Made by a program: the position numbers and the translations under genes
In this document: positions 30,371 through 41,625 of the stretch, piece by piece
Numbering within the stretch: the first letter of the stretch is position 1
Layout: each line of letters opens with the position of its first letter
NCBI GenBank assembly: GCA_037903475.1
Contig: JBAJFG010000615.1
Location: 892,501 to 956,500, forward strand
From: Ancylostoma caninum
Taxonomy: Eukaryota; Nematoda; Chromadorea; Rhabditida; Ancylostomatidae
Direction: 5' to 3'
DNA length: 64,000 nucleotides
The notes under the pieces: model-generated
What the model was told of the DNA's origin: nothing
Database searches by the model: none
The model's input: the letters and a program-made list of their open reading frames with translations, nothing else

Positions 30371-30609
30371 AGGTCATTGGCCAGTTTTGATAGCCTTTCG
30401 AGCTTCAACTGATTGACAAGATGGGTGGCTGCCGGTTGCGCTGTTTTTTATTGATTCGTTGCTGCACTTTGCAGGGTTAAAACTCGAGCAAACTATTGCT
30501 TGAGAAAGATTGTTTACAATATTCTTGTAAAGGAAGAAAAGCGCTTTCGAATCTTATGTGATTTGTACCTGAGATATGGCAAATGGGTGGAGAAAAGTAC
30601 ATTCAAAAA

Positions 30610-30745
30610 ATAAGCGCAAATACACCACCTTTTTCTGAGATGTCGAGGTTTGTTAAATTTGTCTAGATCTCCCTCAGCGATACAAACATAACAGAATTCC
30701 ATTTTAATAAGCAATGTCTACCTATCACTAAAAGTGGCCCACTTT
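30610..30745. repeat. Dispersed repeat, inverted copy at 60690-60830
   Basis: CTCAGCGATACAAACATAAC and flanks match the reverse complement at 60.7-60.8 kb with moderate divergence. Confidence 0.65.
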
Positions 30746-31079
30746 TCCGGAAAATTTCGCAACAGTTTCCATGTTCTCTGGTCATAAAACCTGGGTATTT
30801 TCACAGTGATGATGCTGAAGTTCTTTTGTACCACACAGGTTTTTGTAGGGACACATTTATTTTCGGCCTAACATTTCGACTTAACGTCGTCTTCAGAGGC
30901 CTGAAAGTGGTTCGTGTTTATCATCTACGCTCTACACCACCAAAGTCCTTCTCACACCTGTTTATTCAACTCATCCACGCCACAAAACATCAAGTATCCA
31001 GTCAACGGACGAACTCACCACGTGTCCCCCGTCTAAACGGAGCAGGTGCCACCGCAACAAGAGCTGATCGTCAATGGAT

Positions 31080-31305
31080 GGTGTCATGGTTGTGACAATA
31101 AGCCCCCCCCCCCCAGAAGGGGGAGTTGGAGCAAGCTGTTCGCTTGGGCAGCTGGTAGCTGATTAGTTGATCTTCACCTTGTTTATATCGATGCATAAAA
31201 CGTAAATTCGACGTTTTCTGTGATTGTGCAGAAATCCCTCTGACTGAACAGAACTCCCGCGTGGGCTACAGAAAGTAATAGTTACCATAAATATGACATG
31301 GAGGT
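31080..31305. repeat. ~220-bp dispersed repeat, copy A
   Basis: A direct, close copy is at 44968-45190 (GGAGTTGGAGCAAGCTG.. through GTGGGCTACAGAAAGTAATA). It contains a C-run/G-run hairpin CCCCC-AGAA-GGGGG. Confidence 0.85.
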
Positions 31306-31636
31306 CCCGAGGTTCAGTCATTGGTATAATGCAATCACATAGCATTTTCTTCACTGATTTTCTGCTCACAATTCTATAATTAGCTGGCGCATAGGCTAGC
31401 GGACGCAAATATTTCACATTTTTCTCTATTTTCCATTTTTCCTGTTCATGCTCTTTTCTTCACTTCCCAAGCAATTTTATGCAAAATAACGTCACTAATT
31501 ATTAATATGTTCTTTCTGACTTAATCATAAAGCTATCATTTGAAAAAAAAATCCAAGCATCATTTTTCGTTGTTTCTTTATTTTTCCATGTATTACTCAT
31601 GAGATGTGTCCGCCTATGCCTTTACTTTTCCTTATA

Positions 31637-33344
31637 TCTGTATATATAAAATAAAATATATAAATAAATAATAAATAAGGAATAATAATATATAATAATG
31701 ATAAATAATAAAAAATAAATAATAAATAATAATATATATAATAATAATAAATAATAAATAAGTATATCTATAGTATATATATATAAAATAAAATATATAA
31801 AAGTGAAAGTTTGTTTGTGTGTTTGTGTGTGTGTGTGCTTGTGTGTTCCGAATAGAAATCGCGGAGGATGAACAGATCGGGATCAAATTTTGCATGTGGA
31901 TTCTTTGGGGGCCGGCGGAGGTTATAGGCTACTTTGCACCTGGGATTATCAATTAGCTTATCGACCATATCGATTTTATTGATTTTTCGCTCTTCTTGAT
32001 CAGGGACTAGCGAGAACATGCCTGCTGAGGTATCTCAATGCGCTGACTCAGACAAACCCTCGCTGGTCGCGCGCACCTGTTTGAGGTCTCCGCGAGAAGC
32101 GACCCCTGCTTCGCTTCGCGCGGAGCAGAAGGAAATAGTACAGTTTCGAAGACGCAGGTCGGTAAAGTCGCTCGCTTTTGCCGGAGCACAACTTCGCTGG
32201 GCGCGGAGCAGACGAGGGACAATTTTTGAAGGACGCAGACGGCGAAGGACGCTCGCTGGGCGCGCGCGACAACATCGCTAGGCGCGCGCGAGAACACATC
32301 TTCACCAGCAAGAAATGCGAAGGAACATCTGTGGGGTTCCACCGGTCAGGGCGGCCGGCAGTTCCAGTTTTAGATGGCGTGAAGGTAATATTTTTTAACC
32401 GCTAGCCTCATCCATTGAAGGGGAGGTCGTAGCGGCCATTTTTGTAATGGTGTAATGTCATGCACCATCAGTACATCTATGTGGTGGACCCTTATCGCTC
32501 AACGTTAAACACCTGGCCACCATCCGGTATTGACCGGTTGTGACATCGTCGCTGGGCGCGCGCGCCGATCTCGCAAGGCGCGCGCGACAAACTCGCTGGC
32601 CGCGCGCCCCAATCTCGCTTCTGCCGGGGCCTTACCTGCGCGCCCAGCGAGGGTTTGTCTGAGGAACACGAATACGACAACCATTTTGCGCCAAATTATC
32701 GATTTATTGATTTTATTCGTTTTTCGCTATCATTGTCCACTTGGTGGTAAAGACATGTCTACTGGGGTATATCGATGCGCTGAACACGAATATGGCAACC
32801 ATTTTGTATGACACCATCGATTTATTGATTTTATTGATTTTTCGCCATTCTTGCCCAGCGATGAGGACATGTCTACTGGAGCAAATAAATACGCTGAACA
32901 CGGATATGGCAACTATTTAAGGCAAAATGTCGATATATTGATTTTATCGATTTTTTCACTATTCTTGCCCCTGAGCGGTAAAGACATGTCTACCGGGGTA
33001 TCGCAGTGCGCTGAACACGGATATGATAACCGTTTTGACCGAAATATCGATTTATCTGTTATATTGATTTTTCGACATTCTTGCACGCGAGTCGGTGAAA
33101 ATGTGCCTTCTGGGACTTTCCGAAACGCTGAACGTGGACGAGGCAAGCACTTTATGAGAATTTATTTACGGGTCAAGCAACTTCACCTCATTTTCTGAGG
33201 GAAGGGGAGAGGGATGAAGTGGGGTCACTCAATCCGATCACAAAATGATGAACAAAGGTTTTTTTTGGTTCAACAAGTGTTGGCATCACCCTTAAATGGC
33301 CGGGAAAAGTTGAACACCCGAGCGAAGCCGGGTACATCGTCTAG
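31637..33344 (+). mobile_element. Non-autonomous Helitron, copy 1
   Basis: The 5' end TCTGTATATATAAAA and the 3' end, hairpin CCCGAGCGAAGCCGGG then TACATCGTCTAG, fit Helitron termini. It sits between A (31636) and T (33345). The interior holds an AT microsatellite (31645-31800), a TG run, a GC-rich segment with CGCTGGGCGCGCGCGA-type units (32010-32640) and ~118-bp repeats (32650-33170). There is no Rep/helicase ORF. The ends match the nested Helitron at 51609-52746. Flanking TTACTCAT..GTGTCCGCCTATGCC occurs on both sides (31593 and 33345 onward). Confidence 0.85.
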
Positions 33345-33931
33345 TTACTCATAAATGTGTCCGCCTATGCCACTAATTCGTTCGTGCACGTGAAAAAAAA
33401 GTTGTAATGGGCCCAATACGCGTTTAGTTTTAACTACGAATCACTCATAAGTGCATGCTCCAATCCCAGCTGCAGATGCGTTGGACATCCTACATAATGA
33501 AAACATGTTTTGTTCGGGCAAGATTCCCTCGTACTGTAACGCGAACAAAGAAGGAATACACAGCTCTTTCAAATTCCGGAATCGGCGGAAAAACTCTTCG
33601 GTTGCTATTCAAATGACCATCAAAACAAGTAACTTCCTCACTTTTTTTGATGGGAACCGAACCCACTCCACGAAAACATGAGCGGTTGCAAATACAAATT
33701 TTGCAGAATACGCCCCATCGTCATTTCCAAGCCTGAGTTCAACAGAGTTTGTTCGTTCACCTATCATTTGAATTTCTCATATTTTCATCAATTATTTTCG
33801 AAACCAATTTACGTACAAACACTCCTACTTCCAAAAGAAGTGCGAGATTATTATTCCGCAGTCAAGCAAAAGACGCATGTTTGCTACTCACTGCTGTGAA
33901 GCATAAGCTCACAAATACTTCAAATAGCGAG
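33345..33931 (+). other. Presumed leader or LTR remnant upstream of gag
   Basis: No partner LTR is visible downstream, so no LTR can be proved. Apart from the 28-bp copy of the Helitron flank at 33345-33373, nothing else is recognised. Confidence 0.3.
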
Positions 33932-34850
33932 ATGAGTAATAACGATGAGTCAGAAAATCACGTACACGTTCATGTAAATTTGAGCGATTTTTTCTTGCCT
34001 GCCTTACAAGCATGGCCAACTTATAACGGAACAAACATGCCCGTATCAAGATTCGTTCGAGAACTGAATGAAAAAGCGATGCCGCGGGATTCACAGAAGA
34101 GAAACTTGCGACTTTGTTACCTCTTCAGCTTTCAGGCGCCGCCAAAAATCAAGTACGATGCTTATGATTTGAAAACAAAGCAAGATTATAAAAAGGTCTT
34201 GAGTCAGTTGAAGTCCGATTTTCAGAGCAAAAATTGTATAGAAACTGCTAAATCCAAACTTCACCACCTTAAGCAAGAACCTGATGAAGACGTAGTCGTA
34301 TTTGTTCAACGTGTCAGAGATCTCGTTGAGGACGCTTATAGCGGTAGTTCTCCCGAAATTATCGTGCAAATAAATTGCTAAACATTCATTCGTGGACTAA
34401 GGACAGATTTAAGAATTGCTACCATGAAGAAACGCGAGAACACGTTTACATTCAATGACGTTCTAAAAATTGCTGAAAAACAACAAGATATACTCGAAAT
34501 TACGAAGCGCGAGAAGGGCTAAAGTGATACTCAAATGATCAATGCAATCACGACTGCTTTTAAAAAAACTCGCGTTGAAGGATTCTCTTTCTATTACAGA
34601 TGCACTCCAAAACCTTTCTTTGGATGAATCTCGTCGAATTGCGGATGCATTCCAGAATCTATCTGTGAATGGCCCCTCTAATATAACTGACGCTTTTAGC
34701 AGACTTTCTTTGAATCCTCGTGGTTTTAAACAACGTCCGTTACCCAGATGGCAATTGACTACTCAGAATTCTCGAGTAAATTCCAACCGTGGTAATTATG
34801 GTGTGAAAAAAATGGTATCGTCAACAATTTCCAAACCAATCGCGAAATAA
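33932..34850 (+). pseudogene. Gag of the gypsy-type element, disrupted
   Basis: The ATG at 33932 starts a Gag-like protein (DFFLPALQAWPTYNGTNM.., then a helical capsid-like region with SQLKSDFQSKNCIETAK). A stop falls at 34379-34381. The frame resumes with a second stop near 34519 and a frameshift around 34540. From 34542 there are repeated LSLDESRRIADAFQNLS-type units of about 17 residues and then an Arg/Asn-rich stretch. Identification rests on position and composition, since Gag sequences are poorly conserved. Confidence 0.6.
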
Positions 34851-34896
34851 TCAAGGCACGCAATATCGCTCAAATCAACTGCGTAATAGTCGTCCG

Positions 34897-36619
34897 TTGT
34901 TTCGCGTGAACGCGAATAAATTCAATCAGCGCGGAAATTTCCCAAGAAGACAAAATACTGCGAATGATTCGCATGCCCGACATAATTCGTATTTTCGTGA
35001 CTCTGCTAGGCCTTACTTTGGACAGCAACCTCGTGGAGCCTACCAATCTCGCTTTGTTATTAGACGTCCTACTGCTCAACCGAGGAATACTAGCAATTAT
35101 TCTTATGGCAGAGTGGCAACTGTTTTCTCTCAGATACCTTCATTATTTACTGTCCTTTGTTTACTTTTATTCTGTGGACTCTGTTCATCTCATGAATCAT
35201 CATACAAAGTTTGTGCCATGGGAAAAGTGGGATTTCCCGTAGCTTTTCCAGCTATATTGAATTGCTCTCTCCCGAATTACGAAAACGTTATTCGTCTTCT
35301 GTATGGTGACATCTACGTAGAAAACTTGGAGCTGAGAAAAGTAGGAATCGCTCATTGTTTCCGAAAATCTAGAACAATTTGTACGAGTTCTTTTTTCCAT
35401 TTAACGCTTAATGTCGACTCTGATAATATCGTAACGAGTTCAACTGACTCCACCTTGTGCCAACAAATGTTACGAGTGTTTGTTTGGAAAGCAACCAAAG
35501 AAATGAAATCATTTTGCAGGTACGATGGAAATTTTGTCTCGTTGAAACAAAAGAGAAAATGGTGTTTGCCTGAAAAGGCCGAGAAAATGATTAATGGCGC
35601 ATTCATTCATTTTCCAGCATTGAACAATTATGCGCAATATAACGGATCTATAAGGAATTTTCTTAGAAAATCTTCTGATTCATTCCCGAAAATTGTGGCG
35701 AAATCTGAGTCGTCATCACGGAAAAATAAGCGTTATATTCCTTATAATCTCCGCGCATTTATGAACGATACTTATCAACAAGAGTACGAAATAATCAATT
35801 TTTTCATATTCAATTTTACTCCTTTAAATTGAAAGACGAAATTAATAACGATTTCCGTTATCTCTGGGAAAGAATATGCCAAATAACGAATAATAACGTA
35901 GTAGTAATTAAAGCACTAGCAAAATTGGACCCATCCGCAGCAGCCAGAATATTGTTGCAAAAGACAATATAAGTGCTACTTTAGCGGGTGACGCGTTAAT
36001 GGTAACTGCTTGTAAAACGGTAGTTGTTGATAATGTTTACTATGACAACAAAATTGAGGGAAAGTGTTACATGCACACTGCAGTTCGCGTTGGAAAACGT
36101 GTCATGTTCATAGTTCCTGGGGAAAATCGCGAATCGGTGGCGACAAGTAAGGAAATTGACTGTGCTCATTCTCCTTTTTCAGTTCACAAGAGTGGGAAAT
36201 CGTGGTTAACTAACGATGGCGAAATTCAAGTGTTTCAAATTCCAAATAACTTGCCATTGCGAAAATACGGAGAAATCATATTTAACAGTGCTCCCATTTT
36301 TCATTCTGAACTTGAAGCTCTCAAATCCGAGATACAGATGCTTAACGATAAAACTGATACCGCATCGTATGACCATACTTCGGATGGGATAGAAACTTCC
36401 GATACCTTGAATAGCGAAATAGAAAACGTAGAGAACGAAGCTAATTTGTATTTCCAAACGTTAGAAGGAAATGCAAAAGAAATTCTTGAAGCGGGAAATA
36501 GGATAGTTATGGAAACGATATCGAAATACAGAGCTTTTTTTATACTTCTCTTGATTATTCTCATCATAGTAGCTGCTATAACTATTGTGATATTTCTATT
36601 CAAAATCACACTTTCGTAA
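34897..36619 (+). pseudogene. Nucleocapsid tail joined to herpesvirus gB-like Env, disrupted
   Basis: 34897-35110 encodes an Arg/Asn/Gln-rich nucleocapsid-like tail. A strong acceptor TGTTTTCTCTCAG (AG at 35132-35133) precedes a signal-peptide-like FTVLCLLLFCGLCSS. A basic cleavage-like site RKNKR is near 35725-35740. Downstream a helical region, an LDPSAAARILLQK segment and an AGDALMVTACKTV segment follow in the order and spacing I associate with the class III fusion protein gB and its known relative in the Ascaris Tas element. A membrane anchor (FILLLIILIIVAAITIVIFL) ends at 36619. Frame breaks lie near 35829 and 35965. The role would be membrane fusion. The gB match is from recognition and needs a profile search. 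Confidence 0.6.
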
Positions 36620-36662
36620 ACTTATTTGCTTTTGCTGTTGGTATTGCTGCATCAAACAATGA

Positions 36663-36920
36663 TGGCCACCTAATACGAATTCCCGACAAAGGGCAAGCGA
36701 ATTGGAACTGCGCGATGTTTCCGCGCCGCTCGATGAACAACAATCACATGATGCACAAAACTTACAAAGCGAAACCGCTGCGCACTCGTCACTAGCGAGT
36801 ATTGAACGGACAACAACATCCCCACACTTGATGACCACGAAATTTCTCACATATGTCCCGATATTGATCGGAGTCGTGAACTCAGTGAAGAACGTAAAGG
36901 CAATGCCATGTTTTATACCG
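36663..36920 (+). pseudogene. Protease lead-in segment of pol
   Basis: Open from just after a TGA at 36660 to the Helitron border, with a hydrophobic LTYVPILIGVVNSVKN stretch and then AMPCF. It is in phase with the protease segment that resumes at 38713. Confidence 0.55.
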
Positions 36921-36921
36921 A

Positions 36922-38711
36922 CTAGCGCCCCTTCGGGACGCAAGTGGAGTGGGGCAGCCACTTGAGGCATGTGCAAAAGCTCCACACGTACAAAATGCTT
37001 AGAAAATTAGCAAATAAGCAAAATTAATCATTAACTGAGCTCAAATTCAAAAACCTTCTTATAAATTACGTATAAGAGAAGCAGAACAAATCTTCCAATG
37101 GGCTCAAACATGAAGTCCTTCTTATGAGTTGAGTATGCGAATGAGAAGTTCATTCCCCATCGTATGGCGTATTCGTGCGTATTCCTCACTATCGGGCCAA
37201 CGCAGACGCGTTCTCCATCGGCGGAACTGTATCCTGCCGTACATGGGCGGAACTGTATCCTGCCCACATTATTGGACAAAGCGAAATTGTATCCGAGTGT
37301 TTTCCACACTACTGGGCCGCAGCGGACTTTCCTCCATCGGTGGACCCGTATTCTGGCGCCATTTTCACTGTTAGGCCTGAACCATATCCCGGTATTCTCC
37401 ACTTTACTGAGTCACAGCGGACCAATCCTATGTTGGCGGACCTTTATCCTGGTGTTATCCATACTATTGGGCCATGGCGGGCCCTTCCTCCATCAGAGCA
37501 CCCGCATTCTGGCGCCTTCCTACAGTTAGGGCAAGCCGGATCCGTTCTCCAGGGGCGGGTTCGCATCCTGTCATTCTCAACACTAAAGTGAACCCGTATC
37601 CTGGCGTCTCCCACACTACTGGCCACGGTCGGCCCTTTCTCCATCGGTGGACCCATATCCTGGTCTCCCCTGCACCATTGGGCCCTCGCGGGCATTCTCT
37701 CCATACCTGGACCCACGTCATGGCGTTCCCCACAGCACTGGGCCACGGCGGGCCCTTTCTTCATCGGTGGACCCGTGTCGTGGCGTTCCCCACAGCACTG
37801 GGCCACGGCGGGCCCTTTGTCCATCGGTGGACCCGTGTCTCGGCGTTCCCCGCACCACTGGGCCACGGCGGGCCCTTTCTCCATCGGTGGGCCCATGTCA
37901 TGGAGTTTCTCGCACCACTGGGCCACGGCGGGCCTTTTCTCCATCGGTGGACCCGTATCTCGGCGTTCCCCGCATCACTGGGCCACGGCGGGCCCTTTCT
38001 CCATCGGTGGACCCGTGTCTCGGCGTTCCCCGCACCACTGGGCCACGGCGGGCCCTTTCTCCATCGGTGGACCCGTGTCATGGAGTTTCTCGCACCACTG
38101 TGCCACGGCGGGCCTTTTCTCCATCGGTGGACCTTGGCTCTTGGCGTCCCCCGCTCCATTGGGCCCTAGCGGGCCTTTTCTCCATAGCTGGACCCACCTC
38201 ATGGCGTTCCCCACAGCATTGGCCCACGGCGGGCCCTTTTTCCATCGGTGGACCCGTATTCAGTTGATTGGATATACATTGTCATGCCTTCCTACTTAGA
38301 GGCGATGCGGCAATAGCACCCACCAGATGAGGCGACCGCGTAGGTCCACCCTCCCGAGCTTCCGAAACGCGGCAGCCCTCATAGCACCCCTCCATCTCTT
38401 CCTGCAAGTGCCCTGAGCGTCGCATCAGTGGAAGGCTGGTTTTCCTGCTGCGTATATTGTGCAGCCTGGAAGCTCGTAAACACTCCCTCACTCCTATGCG
38501 GCGAGACCGCCAGCAAAGGTGATGAAATCACCATCCCGTGCATGCGGGAGAGCCAGCAGTGACGTAATTTCGGGTCCCGAAGCGAACGTGTCTGCGTCCA
38601 TGGAAATCGGCCATTTCGCCACACAGTCTGCGCCTCAAGATTGCGGTGTCTATGAGTGCCGCCCCGTATCTCTAGCCCCTCTAGCCCCCTTACGGCGTTT
38701 TGTTTAATAGA
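36922..38711 (-). mobile_element. Non-autonomous Helitron, copy 2, inserted in the gypsy protease
   Basis: In its own orientation it starts TCTATTAAAC (38711) and ends with hairpin GCGTCCC/GGGGCGC followed by CTAG (36922), between A (complement of 38712) and T (complement of 36921). It has no terminal inverted repeats and no target duplication. A second copy with the same ends is at 51088-54272. The interior has a ~400-bp GC-rich block (38284-38711) and a 60-bp tandem array (37200-38260). Rejoining the flanks restores a continuous protease frame, which fixes both ends to the base. Confidence 0.85.
37200..38260 (-). repeat. 60-bp satellite array inside Helitron copy 2
   Basis: The period is exactly 60 (units with GGGCCACGGCGGGCCCTTTC and TCCATCGGTGGACCCGT). 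It is regular from about 37590 and more degenerate before. Because 60 is a multiple of three and units lack stops, every frame stays open; these are not genes. Confidence 0.95.
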
Positions 38712-38712
38712 T

Positions 38713-39537
38713 CAATTGCGAAAATAGAACAACCCTTGCGCTTTTAGGTACGGGAAGTTCGCTTACATTTGTAAACGAAAGCACTTTTGCTCTTACGAAG
38801 AAATCAAGGCTAGATGTCAAAGTTTCGCCTGCAATAGCAGGTAGCAAGATTCCTTTCAATGGGTCTGCTAATCTTTTTATCACAGTTGGAGAAGTAAAAG
38901 AACTCCATAATACGCTAATTGCAAATGACGAAAATTGCCCCGCTCCTGTCACCCTGGGTATGGATTTTCTAACTACGATTCAATATCCAATATGTTTGAA
39001 TCTTCGAAACAAAAATTTATCAATTGAACACACAACTCTTCCTATATTAACTGATAACGACTTGGTGCAGTCAAAAATTAGTTATGCAATTAAACTAATC
39101 AATGACGTAATAATGCCTCCAAGATCCGATGACTTCATTATAGCTTCTATAGCAGAAGCCTTCGCGGATGACGTTGAACTTATAGCAGAAGATACGCATT
39201 CCGAACTTCTTCCTGAGGGGATAATGGTTGGAAAAACTCTATTTCTTCCTAAAAACACGCACAATTTCCCATTAAGAATTCTTCATAGCAGTTTCGCTGA
39301 AGTTCAACTTTATAAAAACCAGTACGTGGCCTATGCTCAAGTCATTTCTAATCTTTCCAAGCACGAAGCAGTTTTTTCTGTTTATCACGAAAATCTGCAA
39401 AACGATCAAATCAAGAAATCGATGCAGGAAATACGTGAATCAGCTGCATATATTCCAAAAGAACTAGAAATTTATGACCCGATTGCAAAATTTATGACCC
39501 GATTGCGGTGGCTAAAACGAAAAATGTACCTTCCTTA
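38713..39537 (+). pseudogene. Aspartic protease of the gypsy-type element, active site lost
   Basis: The frame runs from the Helitron border through ALLGTGSSLTFVNES. The catalytic DTG/DSG position reads GTG because the codon at 38747-38749 is GGT. Aspartic proteases need this Asp, so the copy is inactive. A GMDFL motif follows, typical of the second half of the protease, then a connector to RT. A near-duplication of IAKFMTRL-type sequence occurs at 39483-39505. Confidence 0.7.
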
Positions 39538-40318
39538 ATCGATTTTTCAAAATCTCAGTTGAATGATGCTCAGAAATCGGTTATCACAAATCTGATCGAA
39601 GTATTCAAAGATATTTTCCTCATAAACGACAACGAAATTGGAAAATATTATATGCAGGGAAAATTCGACATACTATCGACCTCATTGAAAATGCGAAAAT
39701 TCCGAAACAAAAAAAATGTATAGAGTTCCATTGGAGCGACGTGACGAAATTGCTAAGCAAATTAATGAACTTTTAAAACACAAAATAATTGAACCAAGCA
39801 ATTCTCCATTTTGTGCGCCGATTATTTTAGTTAAAAAGAAGGACGGAACATGGCGTTTTGTTGTTGATTATCGTAAGCTTAATTCAATAACAAAGTCCGA
39901 AACATACATTCTCCCGAATATCCAAGAAATACTAGATATTGCAGCTGGAAAAACTTTTATACTACGTTAGATTTCAAGTCCGGATTTTTTTCCTATGGAG
40001 AAGTCCCACCGAGAGAGGACTGCATTTCAGTGCTTCTTAGGCCTATTCCAATTCATAATGATGCCTATGGGCTTGAAGGGAGCACCTAGTACGTTTCAGA
40101 AAGTTTCTAATTCGTTAATACGCGAACTAAAAAGCTGCACATTCGTCTATATTGACGACATAGTGACATGTGCCGACCAATTTGATAAGCACATCAATGA
40201 CTTGCGAGAACTTTTCTCCCGAATACAATCGTTCGGAATGAAGTTACGACTAGATAAATGCGTATTCGCTGCAAATGAAGTTGAATATCTTGGAGTGCTG
40301 ATCAGTAAAAAAGGATAG
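39538..40318 (+). pseudogene. Reverse transcriptase, Ty3/gypsy type, disrupted
   Basis: The connector SQLNDAQKSVITNLIEVFKD precedes RVPLERRDEIAKQINELL, IIEPSNSPFCAPIILVKKKD, VVDYRKLN, FQFIMMPMGLKGAPSTFQ and FVYIDD (YIDD near 40150). There is a frame break at about 39700-39716, another at 39968-39995 that removes part of the DFKSGF region, and a TAG at 40316-40318. The boxes give a confident Ty3/gypsy call. Confidence 0.9.
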
Positions 40319-41224
40319 CGTATAAATCCAAAGCGAATCCACAGCATTTTAAAATATCCAGTTCCCGAATCCGTCGCTGACGTCAAGTTCTTCCTTGGAG
40401 CTGCTTCTTACTTCCGTAGATTTATTCCAAACTCCGCTAAAATATCCGCTCCTTTATCAGCTCTAACCAGAAAAACAAACGTAAAGTTTTTGTGGAACGC
40501 GGAACAACAGAATGCCTTTGAAGAACTCAAACTAGGACTTATTTCGGCACCAGTACTGGCTCCCCCTCGCTGTGGTTTTCCTTATGAAATCCACACAGAT
40601 GCGTCAACTAAGGCGATTGCAGGTACATTATTACAAATTGATCCGAAAACGAATTCATTGCATCCTATTGCATATGCAAGTCGCATTCTGAATAAGCACG
40701 AACGCAATTACTCCACCATCGAACTTGAAGCCCTTGCGATTGTGTACAGTCTTGTACAGTTTCGTCCGTACATTTTTGGGGCAAAAGTGACGATTGTAAC
40801 GGACCATTCGCCCTTATGTTCACTACTTCATCGGACAGATTTGACTGGAAGGTTATCAAAGTATCAAATAGCGATAATGGAATACGACATAACCATTAAA
40901 TATCGTCCGGGGAAACTAAATTCAGTATCGGATGCGCTGTTCCGCCACCTTCCGGAGCAAGTCAATTCGGTTACGACGACTCCTCTACCTCTTATAAAAG
41001 AAATCCGAACCCAACAGTTATCTCCTGAGTATAACGACATAATAGAAGCCTTACGTAATAACGAGGCACCACCCACAAACTTTCGACTGATTGATAATTT
41101 GCTTCTTCTTCTGCATCTTAAAGGCAGTGTCCAGGCAGAATCTTCACTATTGGTACTCAAAGCCGATCCAGTGCCCGCTCCGCCCCCTCGAAGATTTCGT
41201 GAAAACATGTTAAGTCATGTCTAA
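40319..41224 (+). pseudogene. RT connection and RNase H of the gypsy-type element
   Basis: It continues in the RT frame after the TAG with FFLGAASYFRRFIPNSAKIS. RNase H has IHTDAST (first Asp), ELEALAIVYS (Glu) and VTDHSPL (Asp), then KYRPGKLNSVSDAL. The catalytic set is complete here, unlike in the BEL element. It ends at a stop at 41222-41224. Confidence 0.9.
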
Positions 41225-41625
41225 GATTGTAAAGACAAGTTTTACTGTCTAGCAGTCTGTTCCCTCTCTATTCTCTCGTGTTGCGGACGGAACTCACACC
41301 AACATGTGCTATTTTATTGAACACGCATCGTTAAATTTGACAGGTTTTTAATCAGCACCAGTTCGGAATTTCGCTCCAAATTTCGGAAAAAAGTGGTTAC
41401 TAGTAGACATAGTAGTGGAGAAAAGCAAAAAGAATCTTCTGTAGCAATGACTAGCTGGTTTGTCCGAAAGTTCGAGAGTTCGAGAAGCCTTATTGCCTTC
41501 TTTTCATTTTGCACCGGACAACTCGTCCACATCGTAACTTTCAGCCCATTAAAAACCACATATTTCAAAGTTTCTACGGGTAAAACCTATACAGTTGCAA
41601 TCAGCTCGTCGAGTAGGGTAACAGT
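41225..41625 (+). other. Unassigned stretch between RNase H and integrase
   Basis: Stops in all frames until 41393. No match to other parts of the window was found. It may be decayed linker or a small insertion. Confidence 0.3.

Noticed and set aside
37444..38299. Long open frames on both strands at 37.4-38.3 kb
   Set aside because: The same 60-bp satellite inside Helitron copy 2.
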